DNA from: a virus
Length of the DNA stretch: 64,000 bases
Strand: one strand, 5' to 3'
IMG/VR virus record: IMGVR_UViG_3300047089_000043
Coordinates: 32,290 to 96,289 of that record
Shown here: piece after piece, positions 46,101-53,673 of the stretch
Numbering within the stretch: position 1 is the first letter of the stretch
How the letters are laid out: each line of letters opens with the position of its first letter
Position numbers and translations under genes: made by a program
Notes under the pieces: model-generated
What the model saw: the letters and a program-made list of their open reading frames with translations, nothing else
The model's database searches: none
Told to the model about the DNA's origin: nothing

Positions 46101-47252
46101 TCAGACTTCCGAGCAACGGGTAAGAACGGTACTCTTGGTCCCGTTGTACTCGTCATGCTTACGCACGGTACCCTTGAGAGTGAAGCTGCGGTCAACGTCA
46201 CCATCGCGGAACACGGCGCGACTTGAGAACCACTTAACCAGGTGGCCATCATCGGTCACGAAGGAATAGAGCGAGGTAACGCCGAACTGTCCTTCGATAA
46301 AGCGAATGGACTTGAGCGTCACGGGAAGCTCCAACTTATCCTTGATCTCGCCAAGGAATTCATTGGTAAGCTCGTTATTCTCGCGCTGCTTGATAAGCGA
46401 ACGCTCGCGAGACTTGGCCCATGCCTGCGGAGCGGAAACGAGGAAGCCGACAAAGCGCGGCTCAACGAATTCGCTGCGAGCGATGTTCTTAAGGTTCGTG
46501 ACGTACTCGCCATAGCCCGAGAATTCATCCGACAGAATGAATTCGCGAATCATGGTGGCCGCACTGGCAGACTCCGCAACGTGCGGCAGAATCTTCTGGG
46601 CAAGCTCACGCTCAGCAGGGGTACGCGGATCGAGTACGGCAAGCACCGTTCCCTTAGTCGCGCCCTCATCACCGGAGCGAACATAACCGAACTGCTCAAT
46701 GCAAGCCCAGGCAGCGGCCAGAATGGTATCGACGGAATAGACCGGGGCCGAATGGCCAAAGCCACCCTCGCCAAACAGGTCATTGTCGGACGGCGGCATG
46801 ACCCACACCGGGTTAGTGTTCCACCCGAGGAAATCCTTTAGGCAAGTAGATCCGACTTGGACCTGCTCACCATTGTCACTGCGGACAATGTAAGTGCTCT
46901 TGCGATAGCGGTTGATTCCGCAGTGATCGCACGAACCTTCGGTAATTCCCGAGCGATCGATGCCATCGACACCGGGCGCGGTGAACAGGACCATTCCGCC
47001 ATCGGCCCAATCGGCGCGAGCGAGGAAAGTCCAGCCGTCGTACTTCGGGGGATTGCCGGAAATGGTAACGTGTACCATCTGACGCTCACGCTTGAGGCCA
47101 ACGCCATTGTCGGTAACTTCGGTGAAAGCCTCGCCGCTAACGGTAAGGATTCCAGTCCAGCCACGCTTAGCGGCGCGGGCGTTAAGCTTGGCGATCTTGT
47201 TGGAGGTGAGTGCGAATTCAGCAGGAGTGAGATCGATTTCGCGAGTGCTCAT
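46101..47252 (-). CDS. Conserved phage/plasmid protein with four-Cys motif, 383 aa
   Basis: Longest leftward gene. CDHCGINRYRKSTYIVRSDN...QVGSTCLKDFLG marks a family widespread in phages and plasmids but without assigned function; the Cys set probably binds zinc. The C-terminal third ends with a beta-rich WFSSRAVFRDGDVDRSFTLK segment that looks like an OB/SH3 domain. No nuclease or ATPase motif seen. Confidence 0.75.
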   Translation of the reverse strand: MSTREIDLTPAEFALTSNKIAKLNARAAKRGWTGILTVSGEAFTEVTDNGVGLKRERQMVHVTISGNPPKYDGWTFLARADWADGGMVLFTAPGVDGIDRSGITEGSCDHCGINRYRKSTYIVRSDNGEQVQVGSTCLKDFLGWNTNPVWVMPPSDNDLFGEGGFGHSAPVYSVDTILAAAWACIEQFGYVRSGDEGATKGTVLAVLDPRTPAERELAQKILPHVAESASAATMIREFILSDEFSGYGEYVTNLKNIARSEFVEPRFVGFLVSAPQAWAKSRERSLIKQRENNELTNEFLGEIKDKLELPVTLKSIRFIEGQFGVTSLYSFVTDDGHLVKWFSSRAVFRDGDVDRSFTLKGTVRKHDEYNGTKSTVLTRCSEV

Positions 47253-47293
47253 TTTGCTTTGCCTTTCGGTCTATGCCGTTGTCTTGTTTGAGT

Positions 47294-47365
47294 AGGCGAT
47301 ATCGGATTTGAACCGATGGCATCTGCTTTGTAGGAGCAGCGCTCTACCGAACTGAGCTAATCGCC
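47294..47365 (-). tRNA. tRNA-Val(TAC) with C33
   Basis: Acceptor GGCGATT/TATCGCC, anticodon stem CTGCT/AGCAG with loop CCTACAA, T-arm ATCGG-TTCAAAT-CCGAT. Position 33 is C instead of the near-universal U. Confidence 0.9.
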
Positions 47366-47403
47366 TGCGTTGCCAGCCTTTCATGCGAGGCTGGCCGATC
47401 TTG

Positions 47404-47510
47404 GTAGGTAATTCGCAGAACCATCAAAGGTGGACTTCTGACCACGCGATTCCGACTTAGGAATCCTTCGGTTCTCAGTCCCGACCTGCCCGTTCTGCCC
47501 TACATCCACT
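47404..47510 (-). ncRNA. Structured leader of promoter P2
   Basis: Homologous to the P1 leader. AGAACC near the start pairs with GGTTCT at the end; hairpin GATTCC-TAAGTC-GGAATC inside. Runs into tRNA-Val. It fills the gene-free stretch 47366-47606 together with P2. Confidence 0.6.
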
Positions 47511-47539
47511 ACATTACAGGCTGGCCGGGAGCTTGTCAA
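47511..47539 (-). promoter_or_regulatory. Leftward promoter P2
   Basis: TTGACA (47534-47539), 17 nt, TAATGT (47511-47516). Confidence 0.8.
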
Positions 47540-47606
47540 ATCGTGAGCAAGCCCCTGACCAGGGCAAACGAAAAACTTTGAGAAAAACTCTGGCCTCGCC
47601 AGCCTG

Positions 47607-47957
47607 TTACAGCGTCTCCCACACCTCGCCTCGCAGGTAATCGATCCGAGTAGCGCCAGAGTCCGGGGCACCGAAATCATCCAACGGGCCGAACGCTTCC
47701 TCACTTTCGGAATCGCCCAGGAATACGCCCGAGAAATACAGCTCGTCATCATCATCGTAAATGCGGAATCGCGTAAGCTGATCCGCATTCTTGATTGGGT
47801 GCGCGAGAATTGCGAGCTGCGCATCGGTCGCATTGTGCGGACCGTGAATGCTAACAGTCTCGGATTCGAGGTGATCGCGGGTAATGCGCCATGCATAGGA
47901 GCTTTCATCCGCGTTGTAATTCGGGTCCATTGCGCGAGCCTGCGCGTAGCTGACCAT
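47607..47957 (-). CDS. Hypothetical acidic protein, 116 aa
   Basis: YAQARAMDPNYNADESSYAW at the start; acidic throughout. RBS GGAGG before ATG. Unknown. Confidence 0.65.
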   Translation of the reverse strand: MVSYAQARAMDPNYNADESSYAWRITRDHLESETVSIHGPHNATDAQLAILAHPIKNADQLTRFRIYDDDDELYFSGVFLGDSESEEAFGPLDDFGAPDSGATRIDYLRGEVWETL

Positions 47958-47962
47958 TGTGA

Positions 47963-48157
47963 TTAAACCTCCATTGCCTTGCTGACGGCAACCAGCGCGT
48001 CAGAGATTGCGAGCTGCGCGTCTAGTGCGGTTGACAGCTCATTCCGTGCGTGCTGCGCGGTCGTGATCTTGTTAACCCTCTTGTGAATCCGGGCGATAGC
48101 GCGGTGAACCTTGGTAAGCTCGTCACGCTCTGCGCGGGTGAGAGTCTGTGTCTGCAT
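47963..48157 (-). CDS. Hypothetical helical protein, 64 aa
   Basis: Helical heptad-like sequence (RDELTKVHRAIARIHKRVNK). Unknown; may be a small dimeric regulator. Confidence 0.6.
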   Translation of the reverse strand: MQTQTLTRAERDELTKVHRAIARIHKRVNKITTAQHARNELSTALDAQLAISDALVAVSKAMEV

Positions 48158-48179
48158 GATGCGATCCTGTCTGTCTGCG

Positions 48180-48269
48180 CGGCCCTCACAGCCACGCTGA
48201 CGGCGTTTGGCAGGCGACCCGGTATGATCGCCTACCCTAGCGGTCTGAGAGGCTTAGAATCGATCTCAG
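48180..48269. repeat. Intergenic repeat element D
   Basis: CACGCTGACGG, then CCCGGTATGATCGCCTACCC, then CTTAGAATCGATCTCAG (48253-48269), the same order as elements B and E. It runs into the end of the next gene. Confidence 0.6.
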
Positions 48270-48661
48270 GCGTACTCTGACGGCGTTCCCTGCGGCCAGT
48301 ACCCGTCACCCGTGGCGAAGTAATACGCGCCACCCGTGACAGGATTGCCAGCGGCGTACAGCGCGTCAACCTCATCGGTCGAATCGACCACGGCAACCAC
48401 GTTGAAATCAATGGTCAGCTTAACATCGTCATGGAAGACACCGACATAATCCGCCTCGCCCATGTCAGCCATTATCATATCGAATGCCGCGACGAATGTC
48501 GCAAAGCTGGCATTCTCGTGAATGGAAAGCGTGCCGCTAATTGCGACCGCGTAAGCGTCGGCACCATCGGGCACCATGAAACCATCGGCGCTAATTGTCG
48601 CGCCACCCCACGGTCCCTGTGCCCTCTTGTAAGCGATTTGCTTAACCGCGCAACTGATCAT
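48266..48661 (-). CDS. Hypothetical protein, 131 aa
   Basis: Beta-rich, acidic; SISADGFMVPDGADAYAVAI-type repeats of short strands. Four-nt spacing from the next gene. Unknown. Confidence 0.6.
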   Translation of the reverse strand: MISCAVKQIAYKRAQGPWGGATISADGFMVPDGADAYAVAISGTLSIHENASFATFVAAFDMIMADMGEADYVGVFHDDVKLTIDFNVVAVVDSTDEVDALYAAGNPVTGGAYYFATGDGYWPQGTPSEYA

Positions 48662-48664
48662 TGT

Positions 48665-48757
48665 TTACCTCCCGCATTCCAGAATGGCGACGCCACACGC
48701 CGCGACGATAACCACGATCATAAGAATAAAGACGATGAGCATGTGATGCCCTTTCAT
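48665..48757 (-). CDS. Tiny membrane protein, 30 aa
   Basis: One transmembrane helix (MLIVFILMIVVIVAACGVAI) after a short basic/His N-terminus. Coupled to 48266. Confidence 0.5.
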   Translation of the reverse strand: MKGHHMLIVFILMIVVIVAACGVAILECGR

Positions 48758-48776
48758 TGTGCTTGAATTTCAGAGC

Positions 48777-48848
48777 GCGCCGTATAGGACTTGAACCTAT
48801 GACACACGGTTTAGGAAACCGTTGCTCTATCCTCTGAGCTAACGGCGC
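48777..48848 (-). tRNA. tRNA-Arg(CCT)
   Basis: Acceptor GCGCCGT/ACGGCGC, anticodon arm ACGGT-TTCCTAA-ACCGT, T-arm ATAGG-TTCAAGT-CCTAT. Confidence 0.95.
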
Positions 48849-49034
48849 TTGTTATTCACTCCCGCATTATCCGATCGCCGTTTGCTTGGCACAAAGGCCA
48901 AGTATTGCGCTCGCCCTCCCGGTGATCATCCTTATTTCCTGGCCAAAGTCTGCACTGATATGGTCAGCAACTTGCATTGCTTTCCGCCAGGACCCCAATC
49001 GGAATACGGTATCTTTAACGTGAATGGTTATTCG

Positions 49035-49253
49035 TCAGTGAACAGGACGGCGCGTAACGGTCCACGTACCGTCGCTGAATAGTGACGACGGAGCGAATGA
49101 ACGGTGCCGGTCTGAATTGTTCCAGACAATTACCGTATCGCCCTGCTCGTCTTGGCACGCCTTCTTAGCGTCCGCCTTCTTATGGAATAGCCCGAAGTCA
49201 TAACCGGACTCCCACTTAATACCGAGATAAGCGTGATAAACGTAGGTGGTCAT
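49035..49253 (-). CDS. Hypothetical protein, 72 aa
   Basis: ATG 49253. MTTYVYHAYLGIKWESGYDF; WNNSDRHR. The stretch 48849-49034 to its left holds no gene I can support. Unknown. Confidence 0.6.
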   Translation of the reverse strand: MTTYVYHAYLGIKWESGYDFGLFHKKADAKKACQDEQGDTVIVWNNSDRHRSFAPSSLFSDGTWTVTRRPVH

Positions 49254-49269
49254 TTGCGTTTGTCCTTTC

Positions 49270-49425
49270 TTAGCTAACGACGATGGCGGCAATGACCATA
49301 AGCAGCGCGGCCACGAATGGCACGGCCAAGGTCAGCGCGTGGCGGTAATTCATTACCCAGAATTCCTGTGCGATTTCATCCTTTTCCAGGTTGCACAGAA
49401 AGTCGCGGGTCGCCGGGCTATTCAT
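49270..49425 (-). CDS. Membrane protein, 51 aa
   Basis: Helical acidic N-terminus then a C-terminal transmembrane helix (LAVPFVAALLMVIAAIVVS). RBS TAGGAG. Tail-anchor topology. Confidence 0.6.
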   Translation of the reverse strand: MNSPATRDFLCNLEKDEIAQEFWVMNYRHALTLAVPFVAALLMVIAAIVVS

Positions 49426-49433
49426 TGCGTCTC

Positions 49434-49685
49434 CTAAAAAACGTCTAGTGCTACGTCATATCCATGATCGGGATTCATTAGCACAACCACGCGGCCACCT
49501 TTAGCAGGCTGCGCGGAAAGGCCATACTGGTTAACGATGAAAGGGATTAGCCTAGCACGCCTTTCATCAAATCCGATTACCTCAATAAAGAGCCTTTCTA
49601 GTTGCTCGACGTTTATCTGAATGAGGAAAAGCGCCCCGTTATATGAGCGCTGTTCCTCGAATGGCAACGCGGTCCTTTTAACCAT
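49434..49685 (-). CDS. Hypothetical protein, 83 aa
   Basis: ATG 49685 overlapping the upstream gene by 8 nt. LFLIQINVEQLERLFIEVIG: alpha/beta. Unknown. Confidence 0.55.
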   Translation of the reverse strand: MVKRTALPFEEQRSYNGALFLIQINVEQLERLFIEVIGFDERRARLIPFIVNQYGLSAQPAKGGRVVVLMNPDHGYDVALDVF

Positions 49686-49899
49686 GCGCCTTTGCCCATT
49701 CCTCATAACGGCGAGTGGCCGCTAGTGCGCTGCGGTAAAGAGCGGAACCGACATGCACCGGCTCATCGTGCGAATCGCGCACCGCGTAAATGCCCATAGC
49801 CTTTTCGACGTAAGCGCGAATACGGCTATCATCATCGGTGAGGCTGAATTTGACGCCGCCGCTATCGTTGCGCTCTACAAGCGCGACACCTATAACCAT
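49678..49899 (-). CDS. Hypothetical protein, 73 aa
   Basis: MVIGVALVERNDSGGVKFSL...; RBS AGAGGGAAC. Ends in a charged helix (ATRRYEEWAKAHG). Unknown. Confidence 0.6.
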   Translation of the reverse strand: MVIGVALVERNDSGGVKFSLTDDDSRIRAYVEKAMGIYAVRDSHDEPVHVGSALYRSALAATRRYEEWAKAHG

Positions 49900-49908
49900 T
49901 GTTCCCTC

Positions 49909-50193
49909 TCAGAATTCGTCACGATAGCAGCTAGCGCGATAGGCAACCTCGCCCAGATTGTCGCAATAGATGCCGGTTTTGGTTCCCTTATCGGTGACCT
50001 TGGTTCCGCGAACGTGCAGACGGGTAACGGTGTAATCGTCGCTGCCCTCATTGTACTTGACGACGACCTTATAGCCGTAGCGCACGGGGAGAATTACCGT
50101 GCATTCCGAATTGTCGTAAAACCACCGACCGCCCGATATTGCGAGCACGTTCATCATTCCGATTTGGTCGCGAACGGTCATTGCATCGAACAT
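49909..50193 (-). CDS. Hypothetical beta-rich protein, 94 aa
   Basis: ATG 50193 (in-frame upstream codons overlap the P3 leader region). VILPVRYGYKVVVKYNEGSD. Unknown. Confidence 0.55.
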   Translation of the reverse strand: MFDAMTVRDQIGMMNVLAISGGRWFYDNSECTVILPVRYGYKVVVKYNEGSDDYTVTRLHVRGTKVTDKGTKTGIYCDNLGEVAYRASCYRDEF

Positions 50194-50299
50194 TGTGAGC
50201 CTTTCATTTAGCCTTTGGAGCGCTTGCATCTAGCGTTAGCGCGAATTCAGCTAAAATCATTTGCTGGATTTATCAACCCTCGGAGCTTTCATCGCGAAT

Positions 50300-50408
50300 C
50301 TGAGAACCATCGCTACCGCAACCCCTTGCCGGTACACCAGCCACTTTTGAGTTTTCAAGATCCGTGCGCTCCCGGTTCCCGCTTGCTCCCCGGTGCCTTA
50401 CATTCACT
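50300..50408 (-). ncRNA. Leader of promoter P3
   Basis: About 110 nt between P3 and the next gene; ends in GCGATGGTTCTC like the P1/P2 leaders but the middle differs. With P3 it accounts for the gene-free stretch 50194-50669. Confidence 0.45.
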
Positions 50409-50437
50409 ACATTACGGCAGTTCGGCCCGCTTGTCAA
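50409..50437 (-). promoter_or_regulatory. Leftward promoter P3
   Basis: TTGACA (50432-50437), 17 nt, TAATGT (50409-50414). Upstream CGCAGGTCAG and A/T tract as at P1. Confidence 0.8.
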
Positions 50438-50669
50438 ATTTCGGTGGTGCCTCTGACCTGCGGGTTTAAGAAAGTTTGAAAAATCTTTGGGTGCTTCGGT
50501 GCTTCGGCAGGCCCGGACACCTCCCTATTTTTAGGGTTGCTTCGGCCCTTCACGGTCCCGTGGCCGGTGTCTCAAGTACAACAATACCAGCCCGGCGACC
50601 TAGTGTCAAGCGGCAGAGCCGCACGTGTGCCTACGGCACTATCCGGGCTGTCCTGCCTGCCTAGAGCGC

Positions 50670-50900
50670 TCAGAGCACGCGGTAGCCGCGAATCTGAGCG
50701 ATCCTTAGCAGTGCCTCACGGGTACGCAGATTGCGCCGCAGACCGCGATACGCGACCGTGTAGCCGTCGCCTAGCTCGCCGGTAGCGCGGGTAAGAACAC
50801 GGCCATCGCTGCACATCACCCAGAGGTAAGGATACCCAGCAGGGCTAGCTACGCGGATACGCGCAATCTCATGCGCACCGTTGGCTGAGATCTTCGCCAT
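50670..50900 (-). CDS. Hypothetical basic protein, 76 aa
   Basis: ATG 50900. Beta strands then a basic RRNLRTREALLRIAQIRGYR helix; similar in style to its neighbour (LWVMCSDGRV versus IYIMTSDGRI), so the two are probably paralogs. Confidence 0.6.
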   Translation of the reverse strand: MAKISANGAHEIARIRVASPAGYPYLWVMCSDGRVLTRATGELGDGYTVAYRGLRRNLRTREALLRIAQIRGYRVL

Positions 50901-51094
50901 TACTTCACGACCTTTCGCATACCATCGCGCCATGCGATGTCTACTAGCGTCTGCGTGTTTCGCATCGCTGGATTGGCAACGATTCCGCGCTGCTTAAATC
51001 CTGTGTTCGCCTTACGGACCATAATGCGCCCGTCCGATGTCATTATGTAAATGTGCATTGCCCGCTTAGGTGCGGTGACCACTAGCCGCCTCAT
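50900..51094 (-). CDS. Hypothetical basic protein, 64 aa
   Basis: AMHIYIMTSDGRIMVRKANT; TAATG coupling. Probable paralog of 50670. Unknown. Confidence 0.6.
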   Translation of the reverse strand: MRRLVVTAPKRAMHIYIMTSDGRIMVRKANTGFKQRGIVANPAMRNTQTLVDIAWRDGMRKVVK

Positions 51095-51414
51095 AGTGCC
51101 AGCTCCGCGAACTGCGCACGCTCGCGAGCGGAGGAAAGAATCAGCATTCCTTGCAGTTTGCGAATTTCCGCAACTGTCGTCTTGTCGCTGCGCTTACGGT
51201 TGCAGTCGCAGCAGCTAGGAAGGATGTTTGCCCAGACGTAACGCCCGCCCTGGCTACCGGGAATGATCTTGTCAACCTCCATGCCAGTGTCCGTAACCAG
51301 CTTGGCGCAGTGTACGCAGGCAACCTTTACGCCGTCGCCATAGGTGCAGATGAGCTTGATACGCCGCGCACGTCGGTCCGCTGCGCTCCCCCGGATTTCG
51401 CCGCCTGCCCTCAT
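51091..51414 (-). CDS. HNH endonuclease, 107 aa
   Basis: First gene of the leftward operon under P5. CVHCAKLV...EVDKIIPGSQGGRYVW, ANILPSCCDCNRKRSDKT: zinc Cys pairs and HNH-like core with Asp in place of the first His (VDKI), Asn conserved. Nuclease likely. Confidence 0.8.
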   Translation of the reverse strand: MRAGGEIRGSAADRRARRIKLICTYGDGVKVACVHCAKLVTDTGMEVDKIIPGSQGGRYVWANILPSCCDCNRKRSDKTTVAEIRKLQGMLILSSARERAQFAELAL

Positions 51415-51438
51415 CTTGACTCCCTGACTAGGTTGTTT

Positions 51439-51455
51439 GCTGATCTAAGATCAGC
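51439..51455. promoter_or_regulatory. Palindrome at P5 start site
   Basis: GCTGATC-TAA-GATCAGC, perfect 7-bp arms, overlapping the P5 -10 and start. Operator or 5' hairpin. The P6 promoter at 63.0 kb has a palindrome in the same place. Confidence 0.6.
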
Positions 51456-51481
51456 TTAGTCGAGTTTGGGGCAGATGTCAA
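51453..51481 (-). promoter_or_regulatory. Leftward promoter P5
   Basis: TTGACA (51476-51481), 17-nt spacer, TAAGCT (51453-51458). Heads the leftward operon. Confidence 0.8.
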
Positions 51482-51518
51482 GCCCTAGTTTTGGGGAGGT
51501 GAAGCGATCGTTACTATT

Positions 51519-51613
51519 TAGGACGGGCACGACGCGGCGGTAAGGTGCAACGTCGCAGGTAGACAGCTTGTGACCTGGTGTTTTGCACTTTTTTCGATGT
51601 GCTTGCCCGTCCT
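51519..51613. other. Large structured cassette, 95 nt
   Basis: Perfect 10-bp terminal stem AGGACGGGCA/TGCCCGTCCT with inner pairs CGACG/CGTCG, CAGGT/ACCTG and GTGCAA/TTGCAC, some crossing. First element of the rightward tRNA array. A weak rightward promoter (TTTTGG-17-TACTAT) may lie just upstream. Confidence 0.5.
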
Positions 51614-51673
51614 AGTAGGTGAAGATACTTCGAGAAAATGACAGTGGCGACTGTTACGATCGTTGTACGACAC

Positions 51674-51755
51674 GCCGGATTATGCAAGTAGACAAAGCTC
51701 GCGGTTTGTAAAACCGTTACCTCTGGTTTCATTGGTGCAAATCCAGTATCCGGCA
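51674..51755 (+). tRNA. tRNA-Tyr(GTA)
   Basis: Acceptor GCCGGAT/ATCCGGC, anticodon arm GCGGT-TTGTAAA-ACCGT, extra-long variable region as expected for bacterial Tyr. Confidence 0.85.
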
Positions 51756-51760
51756 CTTGA

Positions 51761-51846
51761 GAACTATGGATTAATCGCGTAGAGGTTTGGCAGCCAAACG
51801 AAACTATCCACCGTGCCAACGGACTAGAATGATAGTGAAATAGTTC
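51761..51846 (+). other. 7-bp-stem cassette, 86 nt, not a tRNA
   Basis: GAACTAT/ATAGTTC terminal stem; inner hairpins GTTTGG-CAG-CCAAAC and CCGT-GCCA-ACGG, and CTATC/GATAG. No T-loop or anticodon-like loop. Confidence 0.55.
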
Positions 51847-51853
51847 TTTCAAT

Positions 51854-51927
51854 GGGGCATTAGCTCAGCTTGGTAGAGCGTCTGATTTGCAATCAGAATG
51901 TCATCGGTTCAAATCCGTTATGCTCCA
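51854..51927 (+). tRNA. tRNA-Ala(TGC)
   Basis: Acceptor GGGGCAT/ATGCTCC with G-T at 3-70, anticodon arm TCTGA-TTTGCAA-TCAGA, T-arm ATCGG-TTCAAAT-CCGTT. Confidence 0.95.
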
Positions 51928-52019
51928 CGAATAAAAACAGGATGTTTGTTAGTGACTGTCCGAGGTATCAGATTGATACCCAGAGAAACTATCACCTATT
52001 ACAGATTGGAAGTCCAGAT

Positions 52020-52196
52020 ATGAATATGGCAGAATTCAAAGCAGCAGTTCACAAGCTGCCAGATGACCTAGACGTATTCCTTAAGGTTCCTGACCTTACA
52101 TCAGAGATTATCAGGAATCGCGGAGAGATGCCAGTAACATCTATTAAGATAGCCCCGGCTGGTTTTGGGTTGCTAGTTCTTATCAGTTCTGACTAA
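52020..52196 (+). CDS. Hypothetical protein, 58 aa
   Basis: ATG 52020 after TTGGAAG. MNMAEFKAAVHKLPDDLDVF...VTSIKIAPAGFGLLVLISSD; similar in layout to small actinophage proteins. Embedded in the tRNA array. Unknown. Confidence 0.6.
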   Translation: MNMAEFKAAVHKLPDDLDVFLKVPDLTSEIIRNRGEMPVTSIKIAPAGFGLLVLISSD

Positions 52197-52209
52197 CTAA
52201 TCTTTAAGT

Positions 52210-52255
52210 AATGCTGATTACCATCTTACGATTGGTAATCATTATCGCGTCCGTT
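52210..52255 (+). terminator. Two strong hairpins after the 58-aa gene
   Basis: TGATTACCA-TCTTACGAT-TGGTAATCA then GCGTCC-GTT-GGACGC. No T-run; could be RNA-processing or 3'-end elements rather than terminators. Confidence 0.45.
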
Positions 52256-52265
52256 GGACGCTATG

Positions 52266-52347
52266 GTGTCTTGACCCAAATAGCTGAGGGATCGGACTGT
52301 GAATCCGTGCGTAATGCAATAGCGAGTGCGAATCTCGTAGGACACCC
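52266..52347 (+). tRNA. tRNA-His(GTG)
   Basis: Acceptor (G)GTGTCTT/AGGACAC(C), anticodon arm TCGGA-CTGTGAA-TCCGT, T-arm GCGAG-TGCGAAT-CTCGT. D-loop and 13-nt variable loop are atypical. Confidence 0.75.
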
Positions 52348-52410
52348 GAGTAGTTAGACTTTAAGGGATCTCCAAAAACTACTATAATCTAAATAGGAAA
52401 TCCCCTCATC

Positions 52411-52481
52411 GCGGGTTAGTGTAGTTCAGTAACACGTCAGCCTCATAAACTGAAACCACCGGAGCAAAGCCGGTACCCGCT
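52411..52481 (+). tRNA. tRNA-Met(CAT)
   Basis: Acceptor GCGGGT/ACCCGC, D-arm GTGT/ACAC, anticodon arm TCAGC-CTCATAA-ACTGA with C-A mismatch at 31-39, T-arm ACCGG-AGCAAAG-CCGGT. Lacks the three G-C pairs of an initiator, so probably elongator. Confidence 0.8.
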
Positions 52482-52493
52482 ACTAATTGAATA

Positions 52494-52620
52494 AGTCTGG
52501 GCGGAACGTCTTGAGATAGGCAGACTATAAACTAGCGAGGCGGCAATTAGGTCGAGGGCAAACGACCCATAAACTTTTAGAATCCTGGGTAGGTATGAAT
52601 CCCTTTACTACCTAGGGCAC
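52494..52620 (+). other. Structured stretch without tRNA features
   Basis: GTCT..AGAC, GGTCG-agggcaaa-CGACC and TAGGTA..TACTACCTA stems follow each other. No coding gene or canonical tRNA fits. Confidence 0.4.
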
Positions 52621-52652
52621 ATTAATTAAGGGATGCCCGTTAGGGAGTCGCA

Positions 52653-52802
52653 ATGACTGTTGTAGATTTTGATGATAGGACCATTACGTTCGTTAGTGAT
52701 GGCAATGAGGTAACACTTACCTGGGGTGAACTGAATTTCCTTAAGCATTACAAGGCCGATAAGGCTAAGGAAACCCCGGCAAAGCGCCGCTCGCGGTACT
52801 AA
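52653..52802 (+). CDS. Hypothetical protein, 49 aa
   Basis: RBS AGGGAG. MTVVDFDDRTITFVSDGNEV, basic C-terminus (KRRSRY). Unknown small protein inside the tRNA array. Confidence 0.6.
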   Translation: MTVVDFDDRTITFVSDGNEVTLTWGELNFLKHYKADKAKETPAKRRSRY

Positions 52803-52840
52803 TTTAGACCACCTATTTCCTCGTGATCTAGGTCTAAGAT

Positions 52841-52869
52841 CCCTGTATGATTCTCACGACCATACAGGG
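52841..52869 (+). other. Hairpin CCCTGTATG/CATACAGGG
   Basis: Perfect 9-bp stem, 11-nt loop, no T-run. Immediately followed by the next cassette. Confidence 0.5.
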
Positions 52870-52871
52870 AA

Positions 52872-52920
52872 GGATTACACGGTGCAGATAATCCGGCCGG
52901 TAAAGAGCTAAGTGTAATCC
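52872..52920 (+). other. 9-bp-stem cassette, 49 nt
   Basis: GGATTACAC/GTGTAATCC ends with a CCGGCCGG core. Same design as other cassettes between tRNAs. Confidence 0.55.
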
Positions 52921-52924
52921 GCAT

Positions 52925-52995
52925 TGGAGATTGGTGTAGTGGTAACACAACGGCTTCCAAACCCGTTGACGTGGGTTCGATTCCTACATTTCCAG
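52925..52995 (+). tRNA. tRNA-Trp(CCA)
   Basis: Acceptor TGGAGAT/ATTTCCA, anticodon arm ACGGC-TTCCAAA-CCCGT with C-C mismatch at 31-39, T-arm GTGGG-TTCGATT-CCTAC. Gly(TCC) is the less likely alternative reading. Confidence 0.75.
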
Positions 52996-53017
52996 CTATT
53001 GATAAGGGAGGTATCAC

Positions 53018-53233
53018 ATGACCACGGTACAAGATTATGTGAACTATTGTGAACAGAACGATATGGACACCGATGATATGATGTCTGCCGCATTCTTTGC
53101 TAACAGGCGAAAGATGGACGGAAATCCAATCAACGGAAATGTTGACGATGGCGGAACAGAGTGGACGGATCTAGTTGATTTCATTGCACCCGAGTTGCTG
53201 CCTGCTGTTTGTCCTTTGCCACCTAGGCGTTAA
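53018..53233 (+). CDS. Hypothetical protein, 71 aa
   Basis: Strong RBS AAGGGAGG. MTTVQDYVNYCEQNDMDTDD...; acidic. Unknown. Confidence 0.6.
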   Translation: MTTVQDYVNYCEQNDMDTDDMMSAAFFANRRKMDGNPINGNVDDGGTEWTDLVDFIAPELLPAVCPLPPRR

Positions 53234-53247
53234 GAAAGGGGGGAAAT

Positions 53248-53379
53248 ATGCTACTTCTAATTCTACTGCTGCTATTGCTGCTGCTATTTGCAGGCGCAGG
53301 ATTTGCGCTTCACGTCCTATGGTGGGTTGCTATTATTCTGCTGGTTGTAATCGTAGTTTCTGCTGTAACGCGGCGTTAA
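53248..53379 (+). CDS. Small hydrophobic membrane protein, host-like, 43 aa
   Basis: RBS AAAGGGGGG. Poly-Leu helix, then GAGFALHVLWWVAIILLVVI: matches the short hydrophobic (Lmo0937/DUF5670-like) proteins common in actinobacteria. Probably taken from a host. Two short helices. Confidence 0.65.
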   Translation: MLLLILLLLLLLLFAGAGFALHVLWWVAIILLVVIVVSAVTRR

Positions 53380-53394
53380 TTCTTTAACGCCTAA

Positions 53395-53469
53395 TCCCGT
53401 TTCGTTCAAATGGAAGGACAGCAGGCCCTGAACCTGCCAATTCTAGTTCGACTCTAGACGCGGGAGCCA
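53395..53469 (+). tRNA. tRNA-Gln(CTG) with C33 and encoded CCA
   Basis: Acceptor TCCCGTT/CGCGGGA, D-arm GTTC/GGAC, anticodon stem GCAGG/CCTGC with loop CCCTGAA (C33), T-arm TCTAG-TTCGACT-CTAGA, ending GCCA. Confidence 0.85.
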
Positions 53470-53576
53470 TTACCAATTTAACAACCTAGGAATCTATCCA
53501 ATAGCTAGACTACAGAATGGGGATTATGTGAACGATATGCAATCTTATTCAAGAGTTTGGTCGTATTGGGGTTTGA

Positions 53577-53640
53577 TTACCTAGGCGGTGATCCGATATC
53601 TAAAGGGTAGCGGGTTACTTCACTACCTGGATTAGTTTGT
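53577..53640 (+). other. Structured cassette
   Basis: GGTGA/TCACC outer stem with GGTAG/CTACC inside; followed by GCGGTT/AACCGC. No tRNA features. 53470-53576 has no gene I can support. Confidence 0.4.
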
Positions 53641-53673
53641 CACCTTGGCGGTTGTATAGGTAAAACCGCACAT

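Noticed and set aside
46242-46841. Plus-strand open frame of 199 codons
   Set aside because: Shadow of the 383-aa leftward gene; no RBS and no motif.
47381-47908. Minus-strand frame of 175 codons
   Set aside because: Covers promoter P2 and overlaps the better-supported 116-aa gene in another frame; Arg/Ser-rich.
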